The translations under genes and the position numbers were made by a program. Positions 29,495 to 38,876 of a DNA stretch of 64,000 nt are shown here, piece by piece. Location of the stretch: assembly GCF_002278075.1 (NCBI RefSeq), contig NZ_CP022989.1, positions 1,240,001 to 1,304,000 of the forward strand. Direction: 5' to 3'. The stretch comes from Paraburkholderia aromaticivorans. Lineage in GTDB: Bacteria; Pseudomonadota; Gammaproteobacteria; Burkholderiales; Burkholderiaceae. Within the stretch, counting starts at the first letter, position 1. Each line of letters opens with the position of its first letter. The notes under the pieces were generated by a model, which saw nothing but the letters and a program-made list of their open reading frames with translations, did not search any database and was not told the DNA's origin.

Positions 29495-31225
29495 ATGGCA
29501 ACGCACGTGTCAGGCGAAGGTGCACTCATCGAGCCCAAGGACGGGCAGTCGTACGTCCGCGGTCCGACCGACATCCCGTTGAGCGAAGCGACTGTAGGTC
29601 AGTTCCTGCGCGACACGGCGGAGCGCTTTCCGGATCGTCCGGCTGTGGTGTTTCGCGAGCAGCGTATTCGCTGGACATGGAAGGAGTTCGCGGAAGAAGT
29701 CGATGTGTTGGCCGCCGGTCTGCTCACACTCGGTATAGTGAAAGGCGATCGCGTCGGGATTTGGGCACCGAATCGCGTGGAATGGCTGCTCACGCAGTTT
29801 GCGACCGCTCGCATCGGCGCCGTGCTGGTCAATATCAATCCGGCGTATCGGCTCGCGGAACTGGAGTACGCGCTGAACAAGGTCGGTTGCAAGGCGATCA
29901 TTGCCGCGGAACGTTTCAAAACGTCCATGTACCTCGAGATGTTGCAGGAGCTCGCGCCTGAACTGGCCACACAGGCGCCGGGCGAGTTGCATGCGTCGAA
30001 ATTACCCGATTTGCGCTATGTGATTCGCATGTGCGACACGGAAACGCCGGGTATGTTGACCTTTTCAGACGTAATCGAGCAAGGTCGCGCGTCGCTGGAC
30101 GTAGCGAGGCTCGATGCCATCGGTGCCACGCTCTCGTCCCACGAGCCGATCAACATCCAGTTCACCAGCGGCACGACAGGCAATCCAAAGGGCGCGACAC
30201 TGACCCACCGCAACGTGGTCAACAACGCGCGCTACATCGCGATGGCGATGCGGCTGACCGAGCAGGACGGCTTGTGCATTCCCGTGCCGTTGTATCACTG
30301 CTTCGGCATGGTGCTGTCGGTGCTGGCGTGCGTGTCGGTCGGCGCGAATATGGTGTTTCCCGGCGAAGGATTCGATCCGGCCGCCACGCTGGCCGCGGTC
30401 GCGGAAGAGCACTGCACCGCGCTGCACGGCGTGCCGACCATGTTCATCGCGGAACTCGATCATCCGGACTTTGCCACCTGCGACCTATCGCGCCTGCGCA
30501 CCGGCATCATGGCTGGCTCGCCTTGTCCGATCGAGACCATGAAAAAGGTCGTCTCGAGGATGCATCTGGGCGAAATCACCATCGCCTACGGCATGACGGA
30601 AACCAGCCCGGTCTCGTTCCAGAGCTCGACCACCGACCCGCTCGACAAGCGCACGACGACAGTCGGGCGTATCCAGCCGCATCTGGAGGTGAAAATCGTC
30701 GATCCCCTTGGAAACATCGTCCCGGTTGGCGAAACCGGCGAGCTTTGCACACGTGGTTATTCGGTGATGCTGGGCTATTGGGACGACGAGACGAAGACGC
30801 GCGAAAGCATTGTCGACGGCTGGATGCACACCGGCGATCTGGCGACGCTTGACGCCGAAGGCTACTGCAACATCGTCGGGCGTCTGAAGGACATGTTGAT
30901 TCGCGGTGGCGAGAATATCTATCCGCGAGAGATCGAGGAGTTTCTCTTCCGCCATCCGAAGATCCAGAGCGTGCAGGTGTTCGGTGTGCCCGACTCGAAG
31001 TACGGTGAAGAGGTGTGTGCGTGGGTTGTATTGCGCTCGGGCGAGCAGGCAACCGCTGAAGAGATCCAGCAATTCTGCCAAGGCCAGATCGCGCACTACA
31101 AGGTGCCGAAGTACATCCGTTTCGTTGATGAACTGCCCATGACGGTGACCGGCAAGGTACAGAAGTTCATCATGCGCGAGCGGATGATCAGCGAATTGAA
31201 GCTGCGGGAAGACAAGACGGCGTGA
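29495..31225 (+). CDS. AMP-binding acyl-CoA synthetase (fatty-acid-CoA ligase type)
   Basis: This 576-residue ANL-superfamily enzyme activates a carboxylic acid with ATP and CoA. It shows the P-loop-like motif [18 protein letters not shown] near residue 222, [15 protein letters not shown] near 362, [20 protein letters not shown] near 441 and the C-terminal lysine region [10 protein letters not shown] near 550. The overall sequence is closest to medium- or long-chain fatty-acyl-CoA synthetases of the FadD/LcfB kind. The start follows CGGAGACAACACC. It stands alone between two strong terminators, so its operon context does not show the substrate. Confidence 0.9.
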   Translation: MATHVSGEGALIEPKDGQSYVRGPTDIPLSEATVGQFLRDTAERFPDRPAVVFREQRIRWTWKEFAEEVDVLAAGLLTLGIVKGDRVGIWAPNRVEWLLTQFATARIGAVLVNINPAYRLAELEYALNKVGCKAIIAAERFKTSMYLEMLQELAPELATQAPGELHASKLPDLRYVIRMCDTETPGMLTFSDVIEQGRASLDVARLDAIGATLSSHEPINIQFTSGTTGNPKGATLTHRNVVNNARYIAMAMRLTEQDGLCIPVPLYHCFGMVLSVLACVSVGANMVFPGEGFDPAATLAAVAEEHCTALHGVPTMFIAELDHPDFATCDLSRLRTGIMAGSPCPIETMKKVVSRMHLGEITIAYGMTETSPVSFQSSTTDPLDKRTTTVGRIQPHLEVKIVDPLGNIVPVGETGELCTRGYSVMLGYWDDETKTRESIVDGWMHTGDLATLDAEGYCNIVGRLKDMLIRGGENIYPREIEEFLFRHPKIQSVQVFGVPDSKYGEEVCAWVVLRSGEQATAEEIQQFCQGQIAHYKVPKYIRFVDELPMTVTGKVQKFIMRERMISELKLREDKTA

Positions 31226-31231
31226 CGTTCG

Positions 31232-31279
31232 AAGGCGGGTCCGTCGCGCCACACATCTGGCGCGACGGACCCGCCTTTA
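31232..31279 (+). terminator. Very strong stem-loop terminator after the acyl-CoA synthetase gene
   Basis: A perfect 20-bp stem (31232-31251 with 31258-31277) around the loop CACATC starts seven bases after the stop codon. The T tract is short (TTT), but the stem is unusually long. Confidence 0.8.
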
Positions 31280-31377
31280 AAGAACAGAACAAACCGTTTG
31301 CTGAGCTGAAGTCGCCAAAAACCGCGAACATGCTCAAAACGGCGCGTTACTACGCCGCGCAAACGTTTGGCAGGACG

Positions 31378-31403
31378 AAAAAAAAGCGGGCCTGGAGCCC
31401 GCT
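31378..31403 (-). terminator. Minus-strand rho-independent terminator of a candidate small transcript
   Basis: Read on the minus strand, AGCGGGC-TCCAG-GCCCGCT is followed by a run of U (plus-strand A run 31378-31384). The nearest annotated minus-strand gene ends about 700 bp upstream (32099), so the terminator more likely ends a separate short transcript; see 31416-31538. Confidence 0.75.
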
Positions 31404-31415
31404 AAAAACCACACG

Positions 31416-31538
31416 CTACGGGGTTAGCGCGAGGAGACCAAAGAAGGAACCGACTGAGACGACGACCCTGCGCCGACTACGGCCCCAGCAGGGATGCCCC
31501 TTCACAGGGCTTCGGCATGCGCCGACCGGCAAGTGCAT
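31416..31538 (-). CDS. Small ORF (40 codons) in a candidate short transcript
   Basis: On the minus strand an ATG at 31538-31536 opens a 40-codon frame, MHLPVGACRSPVKGHPCWGR then SRRRVVVSVGSFFGLLALTP, ending TAG 12 bp before the terminator stem at 31403. A weak Shine-Dalgarno (GAGCGGA) lies seven bases before the ATG. The N-terminal half has two cysteines and is followed by basic residues; the C-terminus is hydrophobic. Upstream are direct GTTAC repeats and a -10-like element. It could be a genuine micro-protein, a leader peptide or an accidental frame inside a non-coding RNA. I do not recognise it. Confidence 0.35.
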   Translation of the reverse strand: MHLPVGACRSPVKGHPCWGRSRRRVVVSVGSFFGLLALTP

Positions 31539-31606
31539 CGTATCCGCTCACACCACGCACCCAGCCACATCCGTGTTGAAACCGTTGAGGGCATTGTGGG
31601 CGAATT

Positions 31607-31645
31607 AGCCTACGAGCGCGGTAACAAAGTGTTTCAGGTTGTAAC
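31607..31645 (-). promoter_or_regulatory. GTTAC direct repeats and -10-like element (minus strand)
   Basis: On the minus strand GTTAC occurs twice with starts exactly 20 bp apart (31645-31641 and 31625-31621), on the same face of the helix, and 8 bp further is TAGGCTAAT (-10-like, TAGGCT at 31612-31607). Direct repeats of this sort just upstream of a -10 are typical binding sites of OmpR-family response regulators. No -35 consensus is evident, which fits an activated promoter. Confidence 0.4.
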
Positions 31646-31649
31646 GCCC

Positions 31650-32098
31650 GCCGGATAAGGCGTTGCAGGACATATTGCCAAAAAAAGTCGTTTGAAACGT
31701 AATTTTTACCGATGACTGGCTCGCAATTTCATACGCGTGATTGATGCTATTCGTGACGCATATTGCGGCGTAATCCGTTCAGTCGATTCCGTATGAAATG
31801 GTTGCACAGTCATCTTTTTAGGTGTAGAACCGCTTGTGTTACGGGTTCTCGCGAATGGGCAGGGTATTCAACTGCGCAATTGAGCTGGTCGTTTTGCCTC
31901 GCAGCATTCGCTGAATGTGCAATTGCCTGTGAAAGGGTCAGTTCGTCGATGGCCGATGCACCTTCATCGTTCCGCTTTTGCTTAATTTCGGCCCGGCATC
32001 GTTACATGATTCCGGCGAGAGCGACATCCTTCAGCTCTTTTCGACCGCCTGGCCTCGCCCAGAAAATGGGAAAAATCGGCGGTCGAAAAGGGCGTCAT
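31650..32098. other. Gene-free region with a long inverted repeat
   Basis: No convincing gene is seen. The 3' end holds CTTTTCGACCGCC (32037-32049) and its exact complement GGCGGTCGAAAAG (32078-32090), a 13-bp stem with a 28-nt loop directly after the stop of the minus-strand gene at 32099. It may act as an mRNA 3' stabiliser or weak terminator for that gene, although no U run follows. Confidence 0.5.
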
Positions 32099-32896
32099 CT
32101 ACTTCAGCCATTTGTCCGAAATGGCCTGATACTCGCCGGTTGCCCGCGCAAGGTGCAGCCATTGGTCGACATACTCCTGGAAGGCCACGTCGCCGCGCGG
32201 CAGCAGCCAGGCTTTTTCTCCATACTGGAAAGGCTTGTCCGGATGCACCGAGCAAAGGCCTGGATTCAGCTTCTGCTGTAGCAGGGTTTCGGACGCGTCC
32301 GTCACCATAACGTCGGCTTTGCCGGCGAGGATCTGCTTGAAGATCGTCACGTTGTCGGGATAGACAGTCAGGTTGGCATGCGAAAAGTACTGCTTCGCGA
32401 ACCGCTCATTGGTGCCGCCCGGATTGACGATCACGCGTGTTGCCGGCTGGTCGATCTGCGCCACCGTCTGATATTTGTTGACGTCGTCGCATCGAACGAT
32501 CGGCGTCTTGCCGTCGATCATGTACGCCTGGGTGAAAAACGCGCGCTTCTGCCGTTCGAGTGTCGGCGACACGCCGCCCACGCCGACGTCGCACTTGGCG
32601 ACGAAGTCGTTCATCAGGTTCGACCACGATGTCTTGATGTACTCCGCCTTGACCCCGAGCGATTTGGCGAGCGACTCCGTCATGTCGATATCAATGCCCT
32701 CGAACTGGCCCTCCGCCTTGTAGAACGAGTACGGTTTGTAGTCGCCGGTGGTGCAGGCGCGCAGCGTGCCGCGTGCGATGATTTCGTCGAGTCTTGAGGA
32801 CGGCGCTGCGGTAGTGCTGCTTTGGGCCCAAGCCGCGCCTGCGTGCATGAAAACACAGGTTAGCGTGCCGAGCAGCGCGAGTGTCGCCTTGTTCAT
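32099..32896 (-). CDS. pheC: PheC-like periplasmic cyclohexadienyl (arogenate/prephenate) dehydratase
   Basis: This protein of 265 residues has a signal peptide (MNKATLALLGTLTCVFMHAG, cleavage near AWAQ) and a type-II solute-binding-protein fold. It resembles Pseudomonas PheC along its length: TTGDYKPYSFY, GIDIDMTESLAKSLG, IVNPGGTNERFA, YPDNVTIFKQILAGKADVMV and YVDQWLHLARATGE. E164 in NPGGTNE should correspond to the catalytic acid of PheC. The enzyme makes phenylpyruvate or phenylalanine from prephenate or arogenate in the periplasm. No transporter genes are adjacent, which supports an enzyme over an ABC binding protein. The start at 32896 follows AAGGAGACTCG. A plain amino-acid-binding protein is the alternative. 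Confidence 0.72.
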   Translation of the reverse strand: MNKATLALLGTLTCVFMHAGAAWAQSSTTAAPSSRLDEIIARGTLRACTTGDYKPYSFYKAEGQFEGIDIDMTESLAKSLGVKAEYIKTSWSNLMNDFVAKCDVGVGGVSPTLERQKRAFFTQAYMIDGKTPIVRCDDVNKYQTVAQIDQPATRVIVNPGGTNERFAKQYFSHANLTVYPDNVTIFKQILAGKADVMVTDASETLLQQKLNPGLCSVHPDKPFQYGEKAWLLPRGDVAFQEYVDQWLHLARATGEYQAISDKWLK

Positions 32897-33113
32897 CGAG
32901 TCTCCTTGGTTGTATGTAATTGTGTGGTAAGTCCGCCCGATCATAGCGCGGCTGTTCGGGCTTGAACATTGGCCTTTCAGCCAGGTACGGCGCCGCCGTC
33001 GCCCCATGGAAAACCCGCGGCGAGCGAAGCGCGCTACAGTTATTGCCCGCATCGAGCGCGATGCGGCGAGCGCGCTCCGGTAAAATGCCCCTTTGCCCTC
33101 AGTCGTACGCAAC

Positions 33114-34214
33114 GTGGCCCATAAACTCCTGAACGATACTTTCCTGCGCGCCCTGCTGCGCCAGCCGACCGACTACACGCCGATCTGGCTGATGCGGCAA
33201 GCGGGCCGCTACCTGCCGGAATACAACGCCACGCGTGGCCGCGCGGGCAGTTTCCTCGGCCTGGCGAAAAACCCGGCGTTCGCAACGGAGGTCACGCTGC
33301 AGCCGCTCGAGCGGTATCCGCTGGACGCCGCGATTCTCTTTTCCGACATCCTGACCGTGCCCGACGCCATGGGTCTCGGGCTCGAATTCGTGACCGGCGA
33401 GGGACCTCAATTCGCGCGCCCGGTGCGAACGGAAGACGATGTCGCGCGCCTCGCGGTGCCGGACATCGACACCACGCTGCGCTACGTGACCGACGCGGTG
33501 CGCGAAATTCGCACCGCGCTCACGGACGCGCAGGGCCGTCAGCGCGTGCCGCTGATCGGTTTTTCGGGTAGTCCGTGGACGCTCGCGTGCTATATGGTCG
33601 AAGGCGGCGGCTCGGCGGACTTCCGCACGGTCAAGTCGATGTTGTATGCGCGTCCGGACCTGATGCATCGCATTCTCGACGTCAACGCGCGCTCGGTCGC
33701 GGCTTACCTGAACGCACAGATCGCAGCCGGCGCGCAAGCCGTGATGATTTTCGACACGTGGGGCGGGGCACTGGCGGACGGCGCCTATCAACGCTTTTCA
33801 TTGCACTACATCCAGCAGGTGGTGAGCCAGTTGAAACGCGAGCACGACGGCGAAAAAGTGCCGGTGATCACCTTCACCAAGGGCGGTGGCCTGTGGCTCG
33901 ACGAGATCGCCGAGATCGGCGTGGATGCGGTCGGTCTCGACTGGACCGTGAACCTGGGCAAGGCGCGTGAACGCGTGGGGGAAAAGGTGGCGCTGCAAGG
34001 CAATATCGATCCTTCGGTTCTGTTTGCCCCGCCCGCTGCGATTCGCATGGAAGCGCGCGCCGTACTCGACAGTTTCGGCAATCATCCGGGCCACGTGTTC
34101 AATCTCGGCCACGGCATTTCGCAGTTCACGCCGCCGGAACACGTCGCCGAACTCGTGGACGAAGTGCATCGCCACAGCCGGGCTATTCGCAGTGGCGCTC
34201 ATGCACCGACATGA
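33114..34214 (+). CDS. hemE: Uroporphyrinogen decarboxylase
   Basis: This protein of about 366 residues converts uroporphyrinogen III to coproporphyrinogen III in haem synthesis. It carries the signature [15 protein letters not shown] near residue 22, the second signature region [19 protein letters not shown] near residue 150, and [13 protein letters not shown] near the C-terminus. I use the GTG at 33114 ([10 protein letters not shown] read as [10 protein letters not shown]); a TTG seven codons earlier is possible. No clear Shine-Dalgarno is seen for either. It is divergent from pheC. Confidence 0.95.
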   Translation: MAHKLLNDTFLRALLRQPTDYTPIWLMRQAGRYLPEYNATRGRAGSFLGLAKNPAFATEVTLQPLERYPLDAAILFSDILTVPDAMGLGLEFVTGEGPQFARPVRTEDDVARLAVPDIDTTLRYVTDAVREIRTALTDAQGRQRVPLIGFSGSPWTLACYMVEGGGSADFRTVKSMLYARPDLMHRILDVNARSVAAYLNAQIAAGAQAVMIFDTWGGALADGAYQRFSLHYIQQVVSQLKREHDGEKVPVITFTKGGGLWLDEIAEIGVDAVGLDWTVNLGKARERVGEKVALQGNIDPSVLFAPPAAIRMEARAVLDSFGNHPGHVFNLGHGISQFTPPEHVAELVDEVHRHSRAIRSGAHAPT

Positions 34215-34678
34215 GGCCGTAATCGTTACCATTTTTGTTGCAACGCAGCGAACTGGGCTCTCGGTCTAAGGGGAAATTTGCAGTCAGCAGGCCGTCGGAT
34301 GGCGGTCCTGAGAAAGTCAAGACTTGACTTATGCACATTCATCACGCTGCGGCGCGGTAGAAGCTTTAGTCGCATTCCGACCCTTGCACATTGCAGGCGC
34401 ATTTGATCTAAGCCTTGTCTGGCAAGGCTTTGACGGGGGCGGTGCGGAATGTACGGAATCCCACAAAAGGCCGCTGCGCGGTGGTTTCGGGCCCTTCCGG
34501 GCAAAGTTCTCAACAAAGTTATCCACAGGCACGCGGGCCGATTGCAATTGTTCAGCGGAATCCAAAACTTAGCGCGGAAATTGAAGTTTTACTTTAACTT
34601 CGGGATGAGCGCCGACCATGCGCCGGGCACCACGATGCGGCGTCCTGTCGCACCCGCTATTCTGATTGCCGGCCACGC
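34215..34678. other. Intergenic region hemE-priA with palindromes and a single DnaA box
   Basis: No gene is visible. The region holds a 17-bp palindrome AAGTCAAG-A-CTTGACTT (34314-34330), a hairpin AAGCCTTG/CAAGGCTT (34410-34430), and one perfect DnaA box TTATCCACA (34519-34527), 152 bp before priA. A single box is not an origin but could allow DnaA to influence priA expression. Confidence 0.5.
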
Positions 34679-36925
34679 GTGAGTGACGTGTTCGTCCGCG
34701 TCGCGCTGGATCATCCGCTGCCGACCTTGTTCGACTACCGGTACGACCAGGCTGCGCCGGTCGCGCCGGGCATGCTGGTCAGCGTGCCGTTTGGTAAGCG
34801 CGACGTAGTGGGGCTTGTATGCGAAGTGACCGCTCACAGTGAGGTGCCGCCCGACCGCCTTCGCCCGGTCAATAGCGTGTGCACCGCGTGTCCGCCCCTG
34901 TCGCCGGAGTGGTTGAGGCTGGCCTCCTTCGCCGCGGATTACTATCAGCGCGGTCTCGGCGAAGTGGCGTTGCCGGGTTTGCCGCAGGCGCTACGCGATG
35001 CCTCGCGCTGGTCGCGCCTTCTCGCACCGCAAGAGCGCTACAGCCTCACGCCGACGGGCCGCGCGGCACTGCCCGACGCACTGCCGGTCCGGGCCAGCGC
35101 GCTGCGCAAGCTCGCGCAGACGTTGGCCGAGACCGAATTCCTGCTGGCCGCCGAGGCTCGCGCGCTGCACCCCAAAGCGATCGCATCGCTCGATGCATGG
35201 CGGGCGGAAGGCTGGGTCGCGCTCGACATCATCGAGGCGGCCGCCGCACTCGCTATTCCTGCATCGTCCGATGCACCCGCGCCCACGCTGCCCACGCTTA
35301 CTGACGAGCAGGCCGCCGCCGTCGAAGCGATTCGCGACGCCGACGGTTTCGCACCGTTCCTGCTGCACGGCGTGACGGGCAGCGGCAAGACCGAGGTCTA
35401 CCTGCGCGCCTTGGCCGAAATCCTCGCCGCGAAGCCCGACGCCCAGGCGCTCGTCCTCGTGCCGGAGATCAATCTGACACCGCAGTTCGAGGCGGCCTTC
35501 CGGGCCCGCTTCGCCGCGCTCGAGGGCACTTCGATCGTCACGCTGCACAGCGGTCTCGCGGAAGGCGAGCGCGCCCGCAGCTGGTTCGCCGCTCACACGG
35601 GCCGCGCCCGCATTGTCCTCGGCACGCGGCTGGCGGTGCTCGCGTCGCTGCCGAAGCTCGCGATCATCGTCGTCGACGAGGAGCACGACCCGGCTTACAA
35701 GCAGCAGGAAGGCTTGCGCTATTCGGCGCGCGATCTGGCGGTCTATCGCGCGAAGCAACTCGGATTGCCGGTGGTGCTCGGTTCGGCCACGCCGTCGCTG
35801 GAAAGCTGGTGGCAGGCCGACCAGGGTCGCTACAAGCGGCTCACCTTGTCGCGTCGAGCGGTCGCTGACGCCGTGCTGCCCACCGTCAAACTGATCGATC
35901 TGGAAGAAGAGCGGCGGCGCGGCCGGGCATCCGTGGAAGGCTTGTCGGGGCCATTGATCGCCGCGCTGAAGGCACGGCTCGAACGCGGCGAGCAAAGCCT
36001 CGTGTTCCTGAACCGACGCGGTTACGCGCCGCAGCTGGCCTGCGACGCCTGCGGCTGGGTCGCCGGTTGTCCGCGTTGCACCGCTTATGTCGTGCTGCAT
36101 AAGCCCGAGCGGGCGCTACGCTGCCATCACTGCGGCTGGGAAGCGCGCATTCCGCGTTCGTGCCCTGAGTGCGGCAACGTCGACATCGCGCCGATGGGCC
36201 GCGGCACGCAACGCGTCGAAGAAACACTGGCGAGCGCGGTGCCCGGCGCCCGCGTCCTGCGTATCGATGCCGACAGCACGCGCCGTAAGGGCAGCGCACA
36301 GGCGCTGTTCTCCGACGTTCACGCGGGCGAGGTCGATATCCTCGTCGGCACGCAGATGATTGCCAAGGGCCATGACTTCCAGCGCGTGTCGCTGGTCGGC
36401 GTGCTGAACGCCGACACCGCGCTCTTTTCCCACGACTTCCGCGCAAGCGAGCGGCTGTTCGCTCAACTGATGCAGGTGAGCGGCCGGGCAGGCCGCGCGG
36501 GATTGCCCGGCGAAGTGCTGGTGCAAACGCGCTATCCGCGTCACGCCCTTTACCATGCGCTCGGCCGCCACGACTATGTCGGCTTCGCCAACTCCACACT
36601 CGCGGAGCGGCGCGACGCGCACTTGCCGCCATTCGTCTACCAGGCCTTGTTGCGAGCCGAAGGCCGCACGCTCGAGGCCGCGCTCGCCTTTCTGCAGCAG
36701 GCGGCGGCCGGCCTGGCCGGCATTCCCGCCGCCGAACGCGTGACCGTCTACGACGCGGTGCCGCTCACCATCGTCAAGGTGATGCATGTGCATCGCGCGC
36801 AACTGCTGATCGAAAGTGCATCGCGTGGCGCGTTGCATGCGACCTTGCGTGCCTGGCAGCCGCTGCTGCGCGGTATGAAGGGCGTGCTGCGCTGGAATCT
36901 CGAAGTCGATCCGCTCGACATTTGA
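34679..36925 (+). CDS. priA: Primosomal replication-restart helicase PriA
   Basis: This 748-residue 3'-5' helicase reloads the replisome at collapsed forks. After the N-terminal DNA-binding domain (VALDHPLPTLFDYRYD) come Walker A LLHGVTGSGKTEVYL near residue 230, the DEEHD box near residue 335, and a zinc cluster with paired cysteines: CDACGWVAGCPRC, CHHCGWEA and CPECGNVD, near residues 455-500. The C-terminal helicase motifs include GTQMIAKGHDF and QVSGRAGRAG. The start is a GTG at 34679 with no good ribosome-binding site; a frame overlapping it ends at 34682. Confidence 0.95.
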   Translation: MSDVFVRVALDHPLPTLFDYRYDQAAPVAPGMLVSVPFGKRDVVGLVCEVTAHSEVPPDRLRPVNSVCTACPPLSPEWLRLASFAADYYQRGLGEVALPGLPQALRDASRWSRLLAPQERYSLTPTGRAALPDALPVRASALRKLAQTLAETEFLLAAEARALHPKAIASLDAWRAEGWVALDIIEAAAALAIPASSDAPAPTLPTLTDEQAAAVEAIRDADGFAPFLLHGVTGSGKTEVYLRALAEILAAKPDAQALVLVPEINLTPQFEAAFRARFAALEGTSIVTLHSGLAEGERARSWFAAHTGRARIVLGTRLAVLASLPKLAIIVVDEEHDPAYKQQEGLRYSARDLAVYRAKQLGLPVVLGSATPSLESWWQADQGRYKRLTLSRRAVADAVLPTVKLIDLEEERRRGRASVEGLSGPLIAALKARLERGEQSLVFLNRRGYAPQLACDACGWVAGCPRCTAYVVLHKPERALRCHHCGWEARIPRSCPECGNVDIAPMGRGTQRVEETLASAVPGARVLRIDADSTRRKGSAQALFSDVHAGEVDILVGTQMIAKGHDFQRVSLVGVLNADTALFSHDFRASERLFAQLMQVSGRAGRAGLPGEVLVQTRYPRHALYHALGRHDYVGFANSTLAERRDAHLPPFVYQALLRAEGRTLEAALAFLQQAAAGLAGIPAAERVTVYDAVPLTIVKVMHVHRAQLLIESASRGALHATLRAWQPLLRGMKGVLRWNLEVDPLDI

Positions 36926-37091
36926 CGAGCGTCCGCCAGGCCGGCCACGCCGTTACTCCTTTCGGTCATATTCATAGAGCGAATGGTCGTTTCGTTTTGC
37001 GACGCCGCTCGCCTATATTTCGCCGAATCGGCGCATATTCCAGCAAAACTCCAACAATCCGGCGCCGACGCACCTCAACTCTCTCGGGGGC

Positions 37092-38519
37092 ATGGCGATG
37101 AGCGATACCAATCAAACGCTACCAACCGGCGCGGCGCCGGCGAACCGGCAAAGCACGCACGGTGGCGGACTTTTTTCGACGGAAGACTGGTGGGCGGTCT
37201 GGGTCGGCCTGCTGGTGGTGGTGATTGCCTGGGCCCTGTTCGCGTCGGGCAGCAGCATCAAGTGGCTTGCGGTTGCGCCAGCCAAATGGTCGAGCTTGGG
37301 GCAGACCGCGCAGGACATGGGCAAGCATTTGCCGAACTATGCTGCGCTCTTTGTCGTGTTCGCATCGCTGTTCGGCGTGAGCCTCGCAGCGCTCAAGCAA
37401 CGGGTCGGCGCTTTCCTCGGGTCGTTCCTGATCCTGTTCATCGCGTCGGCGCTGATCTTCACACTGGGCGCGTGGGTCAACGCGTCGAAGTACAACCTCG
37501 AGCCGCCGCTCGTCGCACTGGCGCTCGGCCTGCTGACCTCGAATATGTTCACGCTGCCCGAATGGTTTTCCGCGGGCTTGCGCGTCGAGTTCTATATCAA
37601 GGTCGGTATCGTGCTGCTCGGCGCGACGTTGCCGTTCACGCTGCTGGTGTGGGCCGGACCGGTGGCGGTCGGGCAGGCGAGCATCGTCTCGCTCGTCACG
37701 TTCTTCGTGATCTTTTTTGCTGCGAAGGCGTTCGGGCTCGACCGGCGCTTTGCCGCCGTGCTCGGGGTCGGAGGCGCGGTATGCGGCGTCTCGGCGGCGA
37801 TCGCGATTGCCGGCGCGGTGCGCGCCAAGCGCGAACAGGCTTCGGTGGCGATCACGCTGGTGGTGCTATGGGCGATCGTCATGATCTTCGTGCTGCCGTT
37901 CGCGTCGCGCTCGCTCGGACTGTCGACCGCGGTCGCCGGCGCATGGATCGGCACCTCCGAATTCGCCGACGCCGCCGGGATCGCGGCAGCGCAAGCTTAT
38001 GGCGACTTCGCCAGACACGCGGGTGGGGCGATTGCGGGCGCGCCCGAGGCGTCGCTACAGGCGTTCACGCTGATGAAAGTGGTCGGCCGCGATATCTGGA
38101 TCGGCATCTGGGCGTTCGTGCTGGCGATCGTCGCCACGACTCGCTGGGAAACGCAGGACAGCGGCGTCAAAGCCAAGCCGCGCGCGGGCGAGATCTGGGC
38201 GCGCTTTCCGAAGTTCGTCGTCGGCTTCGTGATCGCTTCCGCGCTGGTGACGTGGGTTGCCAGCCACTATTCGCTGGCCGATTACCGCAAGGTCGTGACA
38301 CCCGAATTCGTCGCGCCGATCACCGCGATGCGCACCTGGGCGTTCACCTTCTGCTTCCTGAGCATCGGGCTGACCACGCGCTTGCGCGCGCTGAGCGCCA
38401 CCGGCTTGAGGCCGTTCCTCGCCTTTACGGTGGGCGTGGTGGTCAATATCGCCATCGGCTACGCGCTGTCCGCGCACGTGTTCGCACCGTACTGGAATAG
38501 CGTGGGGCAGGGCTCATGA
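37092..38519 (+). CDS. YeiH/UPF0324-family integral membrane protein (putative sulfate-export type)
   Basis: This 475-residue protein has around eleven hydrophobic segments. Conserved family segments include VGIVLLGATLPFTLLVWAGP, VLGVGGAVCGVSAAIAIAG and WIGTSEFADAAGIAAAQAYG. Related proteins are annotated as putative sulfate exporters, but the transported substrate is not firmly established. The start is ATG 37092 or 37098 after TCGGGGGC. A possible promoter is TTCGTT-17 bp-TATATT, about 75 bp upstream. Its stop overlaps a small Cys-rich ORF by four bases. It has no regulator gene next to it. Confidence 0.85.
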   Translation: MAMSDTNQTLPTGAAPANRQSTHGGGLFSTEDWWAVWVGLLVVVIAWALFASGSSIKWLAVAPAKWSSLGQTAQDMGKHLPNYAALFVVFASLFGVSLAALKQRVGAFLGSFLILFIASALIFTLGAWVNASKYNLEPPLVALALGLLTSNMFTLPEWFSAGLRVEFYIKVGIVLLGATLPFTLLVWAGPVAVGQASIVSLVTFFVIFFAAKAFGLDRRFAAVLGVGGAVCGVSAAIAIAGAVRAKREQASVAITLVVLWAIVMIFVLPFASRSLGLSTAVAGAWIGTSEFADAAGIAAAQAYGDFARHAGGAIAGAPEASLQAFTLMKVVGRDIWIGIWAFVLAIVATTRWETQDSGVKAKPRAGEIWARFPKFVVGFVIASALVTWVASHYSLADYRKVVTPEFVAPITAMRTWAFTFCFLSIGLTTRLRALSATGLRPFLAFTVGVVVNIAIGYALSAHVFAPYWNSVGQGS

Positions 38520-38764
38520 CGAGCGGCGCGCTACGCTGCGCCAGCACGGCTGACGCACGCGACGAAGCGTGCGCGCCGTGCTGCGCCGGCTGCCGGTATC
38601 GCGCTGAGAGTCGGGACGCGTTGGAGCAGAGCATTCCTGGCCTCGCGGTGTTCGGTTCCGCATTTGGCGCGAGCGTCGCGGACAGCCGGCTTTGCCGCCT
38701 GCACGACCAGCTCGTTTCGCCCGGCGACGCCTGTCCGCGGTTCGAGCCGGTTCTGCGGAAGTGA
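38516..38764 (+). CDS. Small Cys-rich protein coupled to the YeiH-family gene
   Basis: This 82-codon gene starts with the ATGA overlap at the end of the YeiH-family gene, the standard sign of translational coupling. The product has a C-terminal half that looks conserved (GLAVFGSAFGASVADSRLCR, then HDQLVSPGDACPRFEP) and cysteines in two pairs: C22/C23 and C26 (CAPCCAGC), then C60 and C73. This four-cysteine pattern suggests a bound metal or Fe-S centre. I do not know a function. It could be a cytoplasmic partner of the membrane protein. Confidence 0.6.
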   Translation: MTSGALRCASTADARDEACAPCCAGCRYRAESRDALEQSIPGLAVFGSAFGASVADSRLCRLHDQLVSPGDACPRFEPVLRK

Positions 38765-38876
38765 CACGCGGGCTGCGCGTCGCCGTGGCGGCAAACCGGG
38801 CGTCGCGCCCGTCTTCTGCTGGCTCAGCCGGACAGCGGCCTGGCTAACTTCGCCACGCCACGCCGGACATCACCGC

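Noticed and set aside
31378-31560. 6S RNA (ssrS) or tmRNA
   Set aside because: The terminated region has neither the long rod with central bubble expected for 6S RNA, as far as I can fold it by eye, nor the tRNA-like 3' end of tmRNA.
32037-32090. 13-bp inverted repeat after pheC as a rho-independent terminator
   Set aside because: The loop is 28 nt and no U run follows on the minus strand, so I recorded it only as an inverted repeat.
31763-32281. 172-codon plus-strand frame before and across the pheC end
   Set aside because: Overlaps the 3' end of pheC antisense, has no ribosome-binding site and no similarity that I recognise.
34519-34527. Possible replication origin at the DnaA box before priA
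   Set aside because: Only one perfect DnaA box was found, with no AT-rich unwinding region and no dnaA, dnaN or rpmH nearby.
36983-38500. 505-codon plus-strand frame overlapping the YeiH-family gene
   Set aside because: The frame at 37092 encodes a clean membrane protein; the alternative is Arg-rich and non-membrane-like.
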